NCBI GenBank assembly: GCA_947175015.1
Contig: CAMWLE010000022.1
Location: forward strand, 1 to 43,207
Origin: an uncultured bacterium
Lineage (GTDB): Bacteria; Bacillota; Clostridia; Lachnospirales; Lachnospiraceae
Direction: 5' to 3'
DNA: 43,207 bases
How positions within the stretch are numbered: the first letter of the stretch is position 1; each line of letters opens with the position of its first letter. A model generated the notes under the pieces. That model made no database searches and was not told where the DNA came from. It was given only the letters and a program-made list of their open reading frames with translations. Shown piece by piece: positions 1 through 8,275 of this stretch. Made by a program: the position numbers and the translations under genes.

Positions 1-2
1 TG

Positions 3-266
3 GGTACCAGAAGCGGAAAACAGTATAAGCATGAGATGACGGATGCAGACCATGAGGAATTGCTGGAGACCATCTTGCAGAGCCGCGCAAAGATTATGGT
101 ATCTGGATACGAATCGGATATATACAACAGACATCTGAATGGCTGGCACAAGGAATATTTTGTGAGCTGTTCAGAGGGTGGAAGTCCCAGGGAAGAAGTA
201 GTCTGGATGAATTACAAACAGGACATGCAGATGTCGGTGTATGATTTTCCGGAGATGATACCATGA
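3..266 (+). CDS. DNA adenine methyltransferase (D12 class), C-terminal fragment
   Basis: This is the 3' end of a phage N6-adenine DNA methyltransferase; the rest lies upstream of the window. The frame is open from the first bases, before the first ATG at 36, so that ATG is internal. The visible part has the end of the D12-class fold: a TRSGKQYKHEMTDADHEELL stretch, then a KIMVSGYESDIYNRHLNGW segment, which is the conserved SGY...LY...L..W block of Dam-like enzymes. The catalytic DPPY motif would be upstream and cannot be checked. The stop overlaps the start of the cytosine methyltransferase gene (ATGA), so the two are translationally coupled. The likely role is protecting phage DNA from host restriction or marking it, which is inferred from family and context. 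Confidence 0.8.
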   Translation, partial: GTRSGKQYKHEMTDADHEELLETILQSRAKIMVSGYESDIYNRHLNGWHKEYFVSCSEGGSPREEVVWMNYKQDMQMSVYDFPEMIP

Positions 267-1660
267 TAAACGGTGAATTGATTGTAGATAACTTTGCTGG
301 TGGGGGCGGCGCCAGCACCGGCATAGAAATGGCTACGGGCATGGGGGTGGATATCGCCATCAATCATGACCCTGAAGCTATCCGGATGCACAAAACGAAT
401 CATCCCAATACAGAACATTACTGTGAATCTGTTTGGGATGTTGACCCGGTAAAGGCCTGCAAAGGGTATCCTGTGGCACTGGCATGGTTTAGCCCGGACT
501 GCAAGCACTTCTCCAAGGCCAAGGGCGGGAAACCAAAGGATAAAAATATACGGGGCCTTGCATGGGTGGCCCTGCGGTGGGCGGGAACGGTTCGGCCACG
601 GGTAATCATGCTGGAGAACGTGGAGGAATTCAAGACCTGGGGGCCACTAAACCGGGGGCATCGCCCTATAAAGGCAAAGCAGGGCGTGACGTTCCGGAAG
701 TTCGTCAGCCAGCTGGAAGCCTTAGGGTACCAGGTAGAATATCGTGAACTGGTTGCGGCAGACTACGGAGCGCCTACCATGCGTAAGCGGTTCTTCCTGA
801 TTGCCAGATGTGACGGCAGGCTGATTGTCTGGCCAGAGCCGACACATGCCCCGACAGATAGCCCGGAGGTTGCGGCAGGCTTGCGTAAGCCTTACATAGG
901 GGCATATACACAGATAGATTTCTCTTTGCCGTGCCCCAGCATTTTCGGCACGGCGGAGGAAATCAAGGAACAGTACGGCATCCGGGCGGTCAGGCCGCTG
1001 GCAGAAAAGACCATGGACAGGATTGCCAGAGGGGTAAGGAAGTTTGTGCTGGATAATCCTGACCCATATGTTGTACAGGAGGGTGAAAGGATGTTCTCTC
1101 CGGCGTTGATACAGTATCACTCTGAGACATCGAAGGATGAGGTGCGGGGCCAGGGTATAGAAGGCCCCATCATGACAGTGGATGCATCCAACCGGTATGG
1201 CCTGGTGGCATCATTCCTGAGCAAATTCTATAAGAGTGGAACTGGCCAGGATGTAAGGGAGCCGCTGCATACGGTCACATGTTCCCCGGGGCACTTCGGG
1301 GAGGTGCGGGCCTACTTGATTAAGTATTACGGACAGGGTACAGGGCAGGACATCAAGGAGCCGTTGGACACCGTGACGGCGCAGGACAGATTTGGGCTTG
1401 TGACCATCCATGGTGTAGATTACCAGATAGTTGATATCGGCCTGCGGATGCTGGAACCGAAGGAATTGTATGGGTGCCAAGGTTTCCCTAACGATTATAT
1501 CATTGACAGGGATAGTGATGGGAAAACATACCAAAGGAGCGAGCAGGTGAAGCGGTGCGGAAATGCCGTGTGTCCACCGATTCCTGCGGCATTAGTGAGA
1601 TCCAACCTGCCGGAACTGTGCAGAGCTGGACAGGATGCGTACAATAAGGTGGAGGAATAA
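263..1660 (+). CDS. DNA (cytosine-5-)-methyltransferase, phage type
   Basis: A 465-residue C5-cytosine DNA methyltransferase that transfers methyl from S-adenosylmethionine. Motif I is FAGGGGAS near residues 11-18, the catalytic PC motif is SPDCKHFS with Cys80, motif VI is ENV at 118-120, motif VIII is the RKR segment near 174-176, and the C-terminal motifs IX/X include GCQGFPNDY and CGNAVCPPI. The variable region at about 290-390 should be the target-recognition domain. It contains two similar GTGQD(V/I)xEPLxTVT segments. All catalytic motifs look intact. It starts four bases inside the adenine methyltransferase gene. An orphan role in anti-restriction or phage DNA marking is likely, because no cognate restriction endonuclease is visible. 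The target sequence cannot be predicted. Confidence 0.93.
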   Translation: MINGELIVDNFAGGGGASTGIEMATGMGVDIAINHDPEAIRMHKTNHPNTEHYCESVWDVDPVKACKGYPVALAWFSPDCKHFSKAKGGKPKDKNIRGLAWVALRWAGTVRPRVIMLENVEEFKTWGPLNRGHRPIKAKQGVTFRKFVSQLEALGYQVEYRELVAADYGAPTMRKRFFLIARCDGRLIVWPEPTHAPTDSPEVAAGLRKPYIGAYTQIDFSLPCPSIFGTAEEIKEQYGIRAVRPLAEKTMDRIARGVRKFVLDNPDPYVVQEGERMFSPALIQYHSETSKDEVRGQGIEGPIMTVDASNRYGLVASFLSKFYKSGTGQDVREPLHTVTCSPGHFGEVRAYLIKYYGQGTGQDIKEPLDTVTAQDRFGLVTIHGVDYQIVDIGLRMLEPKELYGCQGFPNDYIIDRDSDGKTYQRSEQVKRCGNAVCPPIPAALVRSNLPELCRAGQDAYNKVEE

Positions 1661-1887
1661 TGAAACAGTACTGCAGGTATTGCTGCTATCTATGTACCGG
1701 AAATGGCATATGGTGTGATGAGCAGAGCAGGGAAATCAGCGAAGCAGCAGCCAAGTCACCGAACAAATGCCATAGTTTCGCATTCTTTCCAATAGATGCG
1801 TTCGGAAATGAAAAAGAGTACACACCAAGAAAGCCGAAAAAGACAAGTAGCGGCAAGCAATGTGACGGGCAGATGAGCCTGTTCTGA
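1660..1887 (+). CDS. Small Cys-rich phage protein ending in a clamp-binding-like motif
   Basis: A 75-residue protein that starts on the last base of the methyltransferase stop (TAATG). The N-terminal half is rich in cysteine (MKQYCRYCCYLCTG, then WC and CHSF), which suggests a small metal-binding knuckle. The second half is basic. It ends in GQMSLF, which fits the QL(S/D)LF-type motif that binds the bacterial sliding clamp DnaN. No enzymatic domain is recognised. It may be a small accessory protein acting near replication, but that is inference from the C-terminal peptide. A strong ribosome binding site (GGAGGAA) precedes it. Confidence 0.65.
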   Translation: MKQYCRYCCYLCTGNGIWCDEQSREISEAAAKSPNKCHSFAFFPIDAFGNEKEYTPRKPKKTSSGKQCDGQMSLF

Positions 1888-1908
1888 AAAAAGAGAGGAT
1901 TGAACATT

Positions 1909-2415
1909 ATGGAGAACCAGAAAAGACTGACATGGACAAATGAGAGCGGCGAATGGGGCTTGAAAGATTATGATATCAGACAAGCGCCGAAAGAGCTGAC
2001 AGGTGCCCTGTGCAAGCTTAGGGATTATGAGATGAGCGGCCTTGACCCCGGACAGCTTAGAATGGTGGATATGGAATATTCCATGCAGGCAAGGGAGCTG
2101 ATGCATTACAGGGAACTGGCGAAAAAGGGGCTGCTGGTTGAACTGCCATGCCGACCCGGCGACACATTATACAGGATTGACGCAGACCCAGATATATTCT
2201 GTGGGTACCCGGTACCGCATACTGTAGACCGCATTGAAATCAGGAATGACGGCAGAGTACTGTTCGTGGAATCCGGCGGCGAGACGATCTGCGACATGGA
2301 ATCCCTGCAGAACGGAACGCTGTATCTGGATTATTACAGGATATTCCATACATACAGCGAAGCGCAGAGGGCATTAGAGCAGCTGATGGAATCCAGGACA
2401 GGGCAGCAGGATTGA
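1909..2415 (+). CDS. Hypothetical phage protein
   Basis: A 168-residue soluble protein with no domain I recognise. I chose the ATG at 1909 over the TTG at 1900 because the AAGAGAGG ribosome binding site at 1891-1898 gives proper spacing only to the ATG. The N-terminal 60 residues are charged and predicted helical. The middle has a LPCRPGDTLYRID stretch that is reminiscent of a small beta domain in many Firmicutes phage proteins. It sits between the methyltransferase group and the late regulator, a zone of small accessory genes. Function unknown. Confidence 0.6.
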   Translation: MENQKRLTWTNESGEWGLKDYDIRQAPKELTGALCKLRDYEMSGLDPGQLRMVDMEYSMQARELMHYRELAKKGLLVELPCRPGDTLYRIDADPDIFCGYPVPHTVDRIEIRNDGRVLFVESGGETICDMESLQNGTLYLDYYRIFHTYSEAQRALEQLMESRTGQQD

Positions 2416-2429
2416 GAAGGAGGTGCAGA

Positions 2430-2729
2430 ATGAAGGCAATACTGGTGTTGGAGATACCGGAGAATTGCACAGAGTGCTCCATGGAGATGGATGTGGAGGA
2501 TACATCAGGTGAGTTATGGAAAGGTAATGTCTGCAGGGGATGTGGAAAACTAAATGCGAATAGGAGTATAAAGCCGGATTGGTGCCCTCTGGTGCCAATG
2601 CCGGAGCGGATGGAACTCTGTGGAACATATACCAGTGAGTATATTGCTAATGGCGGAAAAGTGCCATCATACAAGATAGGATGGAATGAATGCCTGGATG
2701 CAATAGAAGGAATCAGAGGAATACTTTGA
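2430..2729 (+). CDS. Hypothetical phage protein with Cys pairs
   Basis: A 99-residue protein. The AGAAGGAGG site at 2415-2423 fixes the start at ATG 2430. It has CTEC near the N-terminus and CRGCG about 30 residues later, a spacing suited to a zinc ribbon, followed by a WCPL segment. Proteins beginning MKAI(L/V)... with this layout are common in phages of Clostridia, but no function is known to me. It lies just downstream of the 168-residue hypothetical gene and is probably cotranscribed with it. Confidence 0.6.
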   Translation: MKAILVLEIPENCTECSMEMDVEDTSGELWKGNVCRGCGKLNANRSIKPDWCPLVPMPERMELCGTYTSEYIANGGKVPSYKIGWNECLDAIEGIRGIL

Positions 2730-2772
2730 AATGTGCACCATAATGGCACAAGCAGGGATGTAAAATTAATCG

Positions 2773-2786
2773 TTGCGATGTCGCAA
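2773..2786. promoter_or_regulatory. Perfect inverted repeat TTGCGA-TG-TCGCAA
   Basis: A 6-bp inverted repeat with a 2-bp centre, located 38 bp upstream of the ATG of the ArpU-like regulator in a 94-bp gap between genes. The same palindrome with a CG centre recurs at 9583-9596. The position and dyad symmetry suggest a binding site for a dimeric regulator, possibly the adjacent gene product. That is inference. Confidence 0.45.
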
Positions 2787-2823
2787 ATCTATATGGCAGC
2801 AGGCACAGGGAGGAATACAGATA

Positions 2824-3240
2824 ATGACCAGAGAGCAGTTAGAATCATACAGAAGTATGCAAGCGGAAATCAAAGAGCTGATGGAAAAAATTACATATCC
2901 GGACATTGAAGAAATGAAATGCAGCAGTATTATCAATGATTATCGTAGTGGCTACCCTGTGCCGCAGGCAGTAGTAGGCTTTGACTGGGAGAGGATTCAG
3001 CGGAATGAAAAACGATACTGGAAAAGGATTGCTGAACTGGAAAAGGAATGCAGCAGCATTGAGGATTTCATAGAGAATATCAACGATAGTCTGACACGCA
3101 GGATTTTCCGTATGTATTACATCGAGGGGATTCCTCAGGTGCTAATAGGAAAAGCAGTACATCTTGATAAAAGCAATGTGAGTAGAAAAATTGATAATTT
3201 TCTTAAAATCGCAACGCACGCAACAAACGCAACGTTATAA
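2824..3240 (+). CDS. ArpU/sigma-region-4-like phage late regulator
   Basis: A 138-residue protein placed where phages of this type carry an ArpU/RinA-like activator of late genes, just before the HNH and terminase genes. The first ~90 residues form long charged helices. The C-terminal ~45 residues (RIFRMYYIEGIPQVLIGKAV, then DKSNVSRKIDNF) resemble a sigma-70 region 4-like helix-turn-helix. ATG 2824 is chosen because an AGGGAGG site lies just upstream; the longer reading frame from TTG 2773 starts inside the palindrome and lacks a site. The probable role is switching on transcription of the packaging and structural genes. The C-terminus ends in an unusual ATHATNATL tail encoded by GCAAC-rich DNA. 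Confidence 0.65.
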   Translation: MTREQLESYRSMQAEIKELMEKITYPDIEEMKCSSIINDYRSGYPVPQAVVGFDWERIQRNEKRYWKRIAELEKECSSIEDFIENINDSLTRRIFRMYYIEGIPQVLIGKAVHLDKSNVSRKIDNFLKIATHATNATL

Positions 3241-3350
3241 TAATAATTGGAGAGGTAGATAACCTCCCAGATAGATTTCAACAATGAGGGCATGGCAGCA
3301 GCCGTGTCTTTTTGCGTTAAGGAAATCATGGGACAGCAGGAGTATAAATC

Positions 3351-4127
3351 ATGGCGCAAGACTGGGCAACCACATTCTATAGTTCCCCAAAGTGGAAGAA
3401 ATGCAGGAATGCATACATACAGAGCAGAATGCTGGTAGATGGCGGATTATGTGAGCAATGCCACAACAATCCAGGCTATATAGTTCATCATAAGACAACG
3501 CTGACACCAGAAAATATAACCGATCCTGATGTATGCTTAAATTATAAAAAACTGATGTATGTCTGCAAAGAATGCCATGATCTATTTGAAGGGCATGGGC
3601 TCAACAAACGTATGCAGCCAACATGTACGTTTGATTCAGAGGGACAACCAATATCTGTTAGAGAGATTGACAAGAGAAATTTCAATGCAAAGATAGAGGA
3701 GGAAGAGCAAAGACAGAAATGCTATATTGTATATGGTCCACCAGCAGGAGGAAAAACAACGTTCGTGAAAGCAAATAAACAAAAGGGAGATTTGGTTGTA
3801 GATTTAGATTATTTGGGAACAGCGATCAGTTTGGATGATAAGCTTGCACTTCCTGATAATTTGCTTCCTGCCGTTTTCGCATTGAGAGAGTGCCTCTATG
3901 GATTGATTGAAAATAGAAGGATTGATTGTAAGAATATATGGATAATCGCAGGACTTCCGCGCAAGGGAGAACGTATGATGCTAAGGAACAGGCTGGGAGC
4001 AGAGTTGATATACGTAGGTGCAGAATATGAAGAATGTGTGCGGAGGGCCGAACTGGATGAAGAGCGAAAAGATAAGCGCAAGGCAAGAGAAATTATCGGA
4101 AAATATTTTGCAAGATATGAGAGTTAG
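3351..4127 (+). CDS. HNH endonuclease fused to a P-loop NTPase/kinase-like domain
   Basis: A 258-residue protein in the position of the small HNH nuclease that assists cos cleavage next to TerS and TerL. Residues 1-90 are an HNH domain: CEQC at 34-37, VHHK with His46-His47, Asn64, and CKECH at 72-76. After a short charged linker (about 112-122), residues 124-258 form a P-loop domain with Walker A GPPAGGKTT at 129-137 and LVVDLDYL about 13 residues later. The C-terminus is very basic and acidic (ERKDKRKAREIIGKYF). Packaging HNH proteins are usually only about 100-150 residues, so the fusion is unusual. Nuclease function in packaging is well supported by context. The NTPase role is unknown; it could be a nucleotide kinase-like fold or an end-processing activity. 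Confidence 0.85.
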   Translation: MAQDWATTFYSSPKWKKCRNAYIQSRMLVDGGLCEQCHNNPGYIVHHKTTLTPENITDPDVCLNYKKLMYVCKECHDLFEGHGLNKRMQPTCTFDSEGQPISVREIDKRNFNAKIEEEEQRQKCYIVYGPPAGGKTTFVKANKQKGDLVVDLDYLGTAISLDDKLALPDNLLPAVFALRECLYGLIENRRIDCKNIWIIAGLPRKGERMMLRNRLGAELIYVGAEYEECVRRAELDEERKDKRKAREIIGKYFARYES

Positions 4128-4220
4128 TCCCCCCTGCAAAATGTTTTCAGTGCGTTTCTCAGAGACCGTAGGGGTGACTTTTCTGTAATACACAGGTCGC
4201 GTATAAAGGGGGTGTGGTAT
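4128..4220. other. Candidate cos (DNA end) region between HNH and terS
   Basis: A 93-bp gap that is non-coding except for the alternative upstream terS start GTG 4212. It opens with a C6 run (4129-4134) followed by T and contains an AGGGG at 4170-4174 and an AAAGGGGG near its end, so C-rich and G-rich blocks could pair. In phages that use HNH-assisted cos packaging with a P27-type TerS, the cohesive end site commonly lies here. The assignment is positional; no known cos sequence is matched. Confidence 0.35.
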
Positions 4221-4628
4221 ATGGATGGCCAAATTGGACTGAAAAATGCAGATGGCACAATTGAATATCTGGAAAAATTAAAACGGATTAAAAAAGAAGA
4301 GGCAAGACTTAAGAGGCTTTTCAAGGGGATTGATGAAAATAAGAAAAAGCTGGTCTTCACAACAATTGCGGATGTGGCATTCATGACCATAACCATGCAG
4401 GAGCTCCGTGATATCATCAACCGGGAAGGAACCACCGCAGTCTATAAGAACGGCGAGAACCAGTACGGAACCAAGCAGAGCCCGGAATCCCAGACCTATC
4501 TGCAACTGTCGCAGAAACAGACCCAGGCTATGAAAATTTTGATCGACTGTATGCCGAAGACGATACAGACAAGTACATGCAATGATGATGGATTTGAAGA
4601 TTTTGTCAATGACAGGGAGGACGTATGA
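4221..4628 (+). CDS. terS: Terminase small subunit (P27 family)
   Basis: A 135-residue small terminase subunit, which recognises the packaging site and loads DNA onto TerL. It has a helical N-terminus (LEKLKRIKKEEARLKRLFKG), the conserved helical middle (ADVAFMTITMQELRDII) and a YKNGENQYGTKQSPE segment typical of P27-like TerS proteins. The AAAGGGGG site at 4205-4212 points to ATG 4221 rather than the upstream GTG at 4212. Its 3' end overlaps terL by four bases. The neighbours (HNH before, TerL after) support the call. Confidence 0.85.
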   Translation: MDGQIGLKNADGTIEYLEKLKRIKKEEARLKRLFKGIDENKKKLVFTTIADVAFMTITMQELRDIINREGTTAVYKNGENQYGTKQSPESQTYLQLSQKQTQAMKILIDCMPKTIQTSTCNDDGFEDFVNDREDV

Positions 4629-6328
4629 AGCGGATTGCCTACGCTGAAGACTATAATCCAATCCTTGAATACTGGAAAACCATTGAAGGCGGTCTGGAGG
4701 TAGTTGGCAACAAGATCTACCGCTGGTATAAGTATCTGTTCTACCTGATAGAACATCCAGGAGAATATTTCTATTCCGCCAAAAGAGCGAACCATGTGTT
4801 GGAGTTTGCGGAAAACTATTGCAGACTGTCCAAAGGAAAAAAGGGGCAGATCGGAAGGCCAGTGCGGCTGGAACTTTGGGAGAAGGCGCATCTGGCAGCT
4901 ATATTTGGATTCATTGATATTAATGGGAATCGGATGTGTCGAGAATCTGTCCTGATTGTGGGAAAGAAAAACGGAAAGTCTCTGCTATCTTCCATAGTAG
5001 GACTGTATATGCTTGTAGGTGATGGGGAACCGGGGCCTGAAGTGTATGCAGTGGCAACGAAAAAGGATCAGGCGAAGATCATTTGGACGGAATCTAAGCG
5101 CATGGTCAGAAAATCCCAAGTGCTGTCCAGGCGAATCAAGTCACTGGTGGCAGAACTATCCAGTGAGCTATTCAATGATGGCGCTTTCAAACCACTGGCA
5201 TCTGACAGCGATACATTAGATGGATTGAATGTTCACTGTGCTTTGATGGATGAGATCCACCAGTGGAAGGATGGCCGCAAACTGTATGATATTATAGCGG
5301 ATGGTGTTTCAGCCAGAGAGCAGCCGCTTATCTATATCACATCCACTGCTGGAACCATCCGTGAAGATATCTATGATCAGAAATATGAAGAGGCAGAGAA
5401 TGTCATAAATGGGCTGTTTGACAATGACGGATATAAGGACATTCATTTTTTCCCTTTCATTTATGAACTTGACAAGAGAGCGGAATGGATTGATCCCAAA
5501 TGTTGGAAAAAAGCAAATCCTGGATTGGGCACTATCAAGAATCAAGATACTCTAAGAGAAAAAGTGCGCAAGGCAATGGAAAACCACAGCCTTGTGAAAA
5601 ATCTTGTCTGCAAGGAATTCAATATTCGGGAAACATCAACAGAGGCATGGCTTACATTTGAACAGATCGAGAACAAAGCCCTGTACGACATTGAACTTTT
5701 GAAACCAAGGTATGGGATCGGCGGTTGCGATCTTTCAAGTACGATCGATCTGACATGTGCCACGATTCTGTTTATGGTTCCGGAAGATGACAATATCTAT
5801 GTAAAACAGATGTACTGGATTCCAGAAGATCTGGTAGAAAAACGTGTAAAAGAAGATAAGGTGCCATATGATATCTGGATTGAAAAAGGTTATGTCAGGA
5901 CTTGTCCGGGAAACAAGATGCATTACAGATATATTACGGAGTGGTATAAGGAAGTTCAGGAGCAGGATGATATCTACTTGTTCAAGTGCGGTGTGGATGC
6001 ATGGAGTGCAAGTTATTTCATTGAGGACATGGGAAATACCTTTGGCCCTGCGGTGGTAAGCCTGGTGCATCAGGGGAAGAAAACATTGTCCGGTCCCATG
6101 AAGTCATTGGGGGCGGATTTGGAGAAGAAAAAAGTCATCTATAACAACAACCCGGTTTTAAAATGGTGTTTATGTAATACATCCGTGGATATTGACAGAA
6201 ACGATAACATTCAGCCGGCAAAAGGGAACCAGGGCTCCACCAAGCGCATTGACGGCACAGCCAGTCTGTTGGATGCATACGTGATATTGGAGGATAATCT
6301 GGAAGAATACCTTAGTCTGGTTGCTTAA
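4625..6328 (+). CDS. terL: Terminase large subunit
   Basis: A 567-residue packaging ATPase and nuclease. The ATPase part has a Walker A of the terminase type, VGKKNGKS at about 112-119, and a Walker B ending in LMDE at 207-210. The C-terminal RNase H-like nuclease has acidic motifs GGCDLSSTID, CGVDAW and DGTASLLDAY. Length and motif order match Terminase_1/YmfN-type enzymes of HK97-like siphoviruses. ATG 4625 overlaps the terS stop, so the two subunits are translationally coupled. It appears intact. Together with TerS and the HNH protein it would cut concatemers and fill proheads. Confidence 0.95.
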   Translation: MKRIAYAEDYNPILEYWKTIEGGLEVVGNKIYRWYKYLFYLIEHPGEYFYSAKRANHVLEFAENYCRLSKGKKGQIGRPVRLELWEKAHLAAIFGFIDINGNRMCRESVLIVGKKNGKSLLSSIVGLYMLVGDGEPGPEVYAVATKKDQAKIIWTESKRMVRKSQVLSRRIKSLVAELSSELFNDGAFKPLASDSDTLDGLNVHCALMDEIHQWKDGRKLYDIIADGVSAREQPLIYITSTAGTIREDIYDQKYEEAENVINGLFDNDGYKDIHFFPFIYELDKRAEWIDPKCWKKANPGLGTIKNQDTLREKVRKAMENHSLVKNLVCKEFNIRETSTEAWLTFEQIENKALYDIELLKPRYGIGGCDLSSTIDLTCATILFMVPEDDNIYVKQMYWIPEDLVEKRVKEDKVPYDIWIEKGYVRTCPGNKMHYRYITEWYKEVQEQDDIYLFKCGVDAWSASYFIEDMGNTFGPAVVSLVHQGKKTLSGPMKSLGADLEKKKVIYNNNPVLKWCLCNTSVDIDRNDNIQPAKGNQGSTKRIDGTASLLDAYVILEDNLEEYLSLVA

Positions 6329-6339
6329 TGGAGGATGCA

Positions 6340-7644
6340 ATGGGACTATTTAGAAAAAGAAAACTGCAGGATGAAAAAGCTGATAAGAATGTCATGCAGA
6401 TGGTGACTACATATGGGGAGCATTTTTATTCGTGGAACGGGAGACTGTTTGACAGTGACATTGTAAGGTCATGCATCCGGCCCAAAGTTAAAGCGGTGGG
6501 TAAATTGGTCGGAAAACACATACGAGCTGACACAGATATCCTGAAAGTGAACCCGGATGCCAATATTCGATTTCTTCTGTCAGAGCCAAACCCTTACATG
6601 ACAGGACAGCAGTTCCAAGAAAAAGTGGCCACACAATTATGCTTAAACAACAATGCTTTCATCCTGATCATACGCGACGATATGAACGGCAAGCCTATGC
6701 AGTTGTATCCTGTACCCTGTGTCATGTGCGAAACGCAGTATGTGAATAGGGAACTGTACCTGAAATTCCAGTACAGAAATGGCAAGATGGGAATTTTTCC
6801 ATATGACCAGATTATCCATTTGAGGCAAGATTTTAATGAGCATGACATTTTTGGGGAAAGTCCAGCGCCAGCACTTGCTTCCATGATGGAGGTCATCGGG
6901 ACTATTGACCAAGGAATCATCAAGGCAATCAAAAATAGTGGTATTATACGGTGGCTCCTGACGTTCACCAATTCTATGCGTCCAGAAGATATTAAGAAAA
7001 ACGTGAAGGAATTCGTGGATAATTATCTCAGCGTGGAAAGCGATACATTTGGTGCGGCTGGGGTGGATGCGAAGGCAACAGCAATGAGGATTGAGCCAAA
7101 GGATTATGTCCCAAATGCCATGCAGACGAAAGAAACGATTAATCGTATCTATTCATTTTTCAATACCAATGAAATGATAGTACAATCCAGATGGACAGAG
7201 GATGAATGGAACGCATATTATGAAGCGGAGGTGGAGCCGATTGCAGTTCAGATGGGGGAGTCATATTCTGTCAAGCTGTTCTCCAGGCGGGAGCGAGGAT
7301 GCGGAAATAAGATTGTGTTCGAGGCAAGCAATCTCCAATGCGCCAGCCTCACATCAAAGCTTGCTATGCAGGCCATGGTTGATCGAGGGGCTATGACGCC
7401 CAATGAATGGCGTGCGGTTATGAATATGGCTCCGGTGGAAGGCGGAGATAAGCCTATCAGGAGACTTGATACACAGGTTGTCGATCTCTTGGAAAATATG
7501 CTGGGGAAGATGAACAGTGAAAACTGTATGGTGATATCAGGCATGATTACACAGCTATTGAAAGCAGCAGAAAGGAGTATGAATGAAACACAAGATCAAT
7601 ATCAGGGGTGTCATGGTGCCGAACGAGTACAAGGCGTATTATGA
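6340..7644 (+). CDS. Portal protein (HK97 family)
   Basis: A 434-residue portal protein that forms the dodecameric ring at the head vertex. The start MGLFRKRKLQ is typical, and GGAGG at 6331-6335 supports ATG 6340 over ATG 6328. Conserved portal segments include FLLSEPNPYMTGQQF, ending an N-terminal domain, IIHLRQDF in the middle, and PPxxY-like FFNTNEMIVQSRWTEDEW near 285-305 followed by the EAEVEPIAVQM helix. The C-terminal 20 residues are encoded in DNA that also encodes the start of the protease in another frame (62-nt overlap). It sits in the canonical TerL-portal-protease order. Confidence 0.93.
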   Translation: MGLFRKRKLQDEKADKNVMQMVTTYGEHFYSWNGRLFDSDIVRSCIRPKVKAVGKLVGKHIRADTDILKVNPDANIRFLLSEPNPYMTGQQFQEKVATQLCLNNNAFILIIRDDMNGKPMQLYPVPCVMCETQYVNRELYLKFQYRNGKMGIFPYDQIIHLRQDFNEHDIFGESPAPALASMMEVIGTIDQGIIKAIKNSGIIRWLLTFTNSMRPEDIKKNVKEFVDNYLSVESDTFGAAGVDAKATAMRIEPKDYVPNAMQTKETINRIYSFFNTNEMIVQSRWTEDEWNAYYEAEVEPIAVQMGESYSVKLFSRRERGCGNKIVFEASNLQCASLTSKLAMQAMVDRGAMTPNEWRAVMNMAPVEGGDKPIRRLDTQVVDLLENMLGKMNSENCMVISGMITQLLKAAERSMNETQDQYQGCHGAERVQGVL

Positions 7645-8275
7645 TTATTTCGGGGAAGAATGCACCTGCCCGAAGGATGTACAGCAGATTGTAGATGCTT
7701 TCCTGGAAGGGGATGAAATAGAAGTGTATATTAATTCTCCTGGTGGTGTCATAGATGTGGGATCAGAGATTTACACACTTCTGCGGGAGAAAAAGGATCA
7801 TGTTAAGATCTACATCACAGGGGAAGCCTGCAGTGCGGCAAGCGTTGCGGCTATGGCGGCATATTGCGAAATGTCTCCCACAGCGCTTATGATGGTGCAT
7901 TGTGTTTCTACATTTGCAGGCGGCAATCATAATGACATGGAGCATACAGCAGAGGTACTGCGGACTGCAGATCTGGCATTGTGTTCTGCATATACAGCCA
8001 AGAGTGGGATGTCGGAGGCGGATGCCATAGAGATGATGGAGCATGAAACATGGCTTACCGCATCCCAAGCATTGGAGCATGGACTTATTGATGCCATTAT
8101 GTTCCAGGAGAATACACAAGAGACGTTGGTGGCAGGGCCATTATTTACACTTCCTACAAGGGAGCAGATGGAAAAAGTGAACAGAGCGATGGAACAGGCG
8201 GCGGATGAATCAAGCAACTCCGCCGCTTGTCTTGCGCAATTCAATCTATTAAAAATGAGAGGAGACATCAAATGA
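7583..8275 (+). CDS. ClpP-like prohead maturation protease
   Basis: A 230-residue serine protease of the ClpP fold that trims the capsid protein during head maturation. Visible features are VYINSPGGVIDVG (residues 48-60), the nucleophile loop GEACSAASVAA with Ser87, and the MMVHC segment with His106, followed by the conserved ETWLTASQALEHGLID. The third catalytic residue is not certain by eye, as is usual in the phage branch. AAAGGAG precedes ATG 7583. The gene begins inside the portal gene and its stop overlaps the capsid start (ATGA), which fits a tightly coupled head module. Confidence 0.92.
   Translation: MKHKINIRGVMVPNEYKAYYDYFGEECTCPKDVQQIVDAFLEGDEIEVYINSPGGVIDVGSEIYTLLREKKDHVKIYITGEACSAASVAAMAAYCEMSPTALMMVHCVSTFAGGNHNDMEHTAEVLRTADLALCSAYTAKSGMSEADAIEMMEHETWLTASQALEHGLIDAIMFQENTQETLVAGPLFTLPTREQMEKVNRAMEQAADESSNSAACLAQFNLLKMRGDIK

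Noticed and set aside
36..266. 76-residue protein starting at ATG 36
   Set aside because: The reading frame is open from the window edge and the residues before the ATG match the methyltransferase family, so this is the end of a longer gene.
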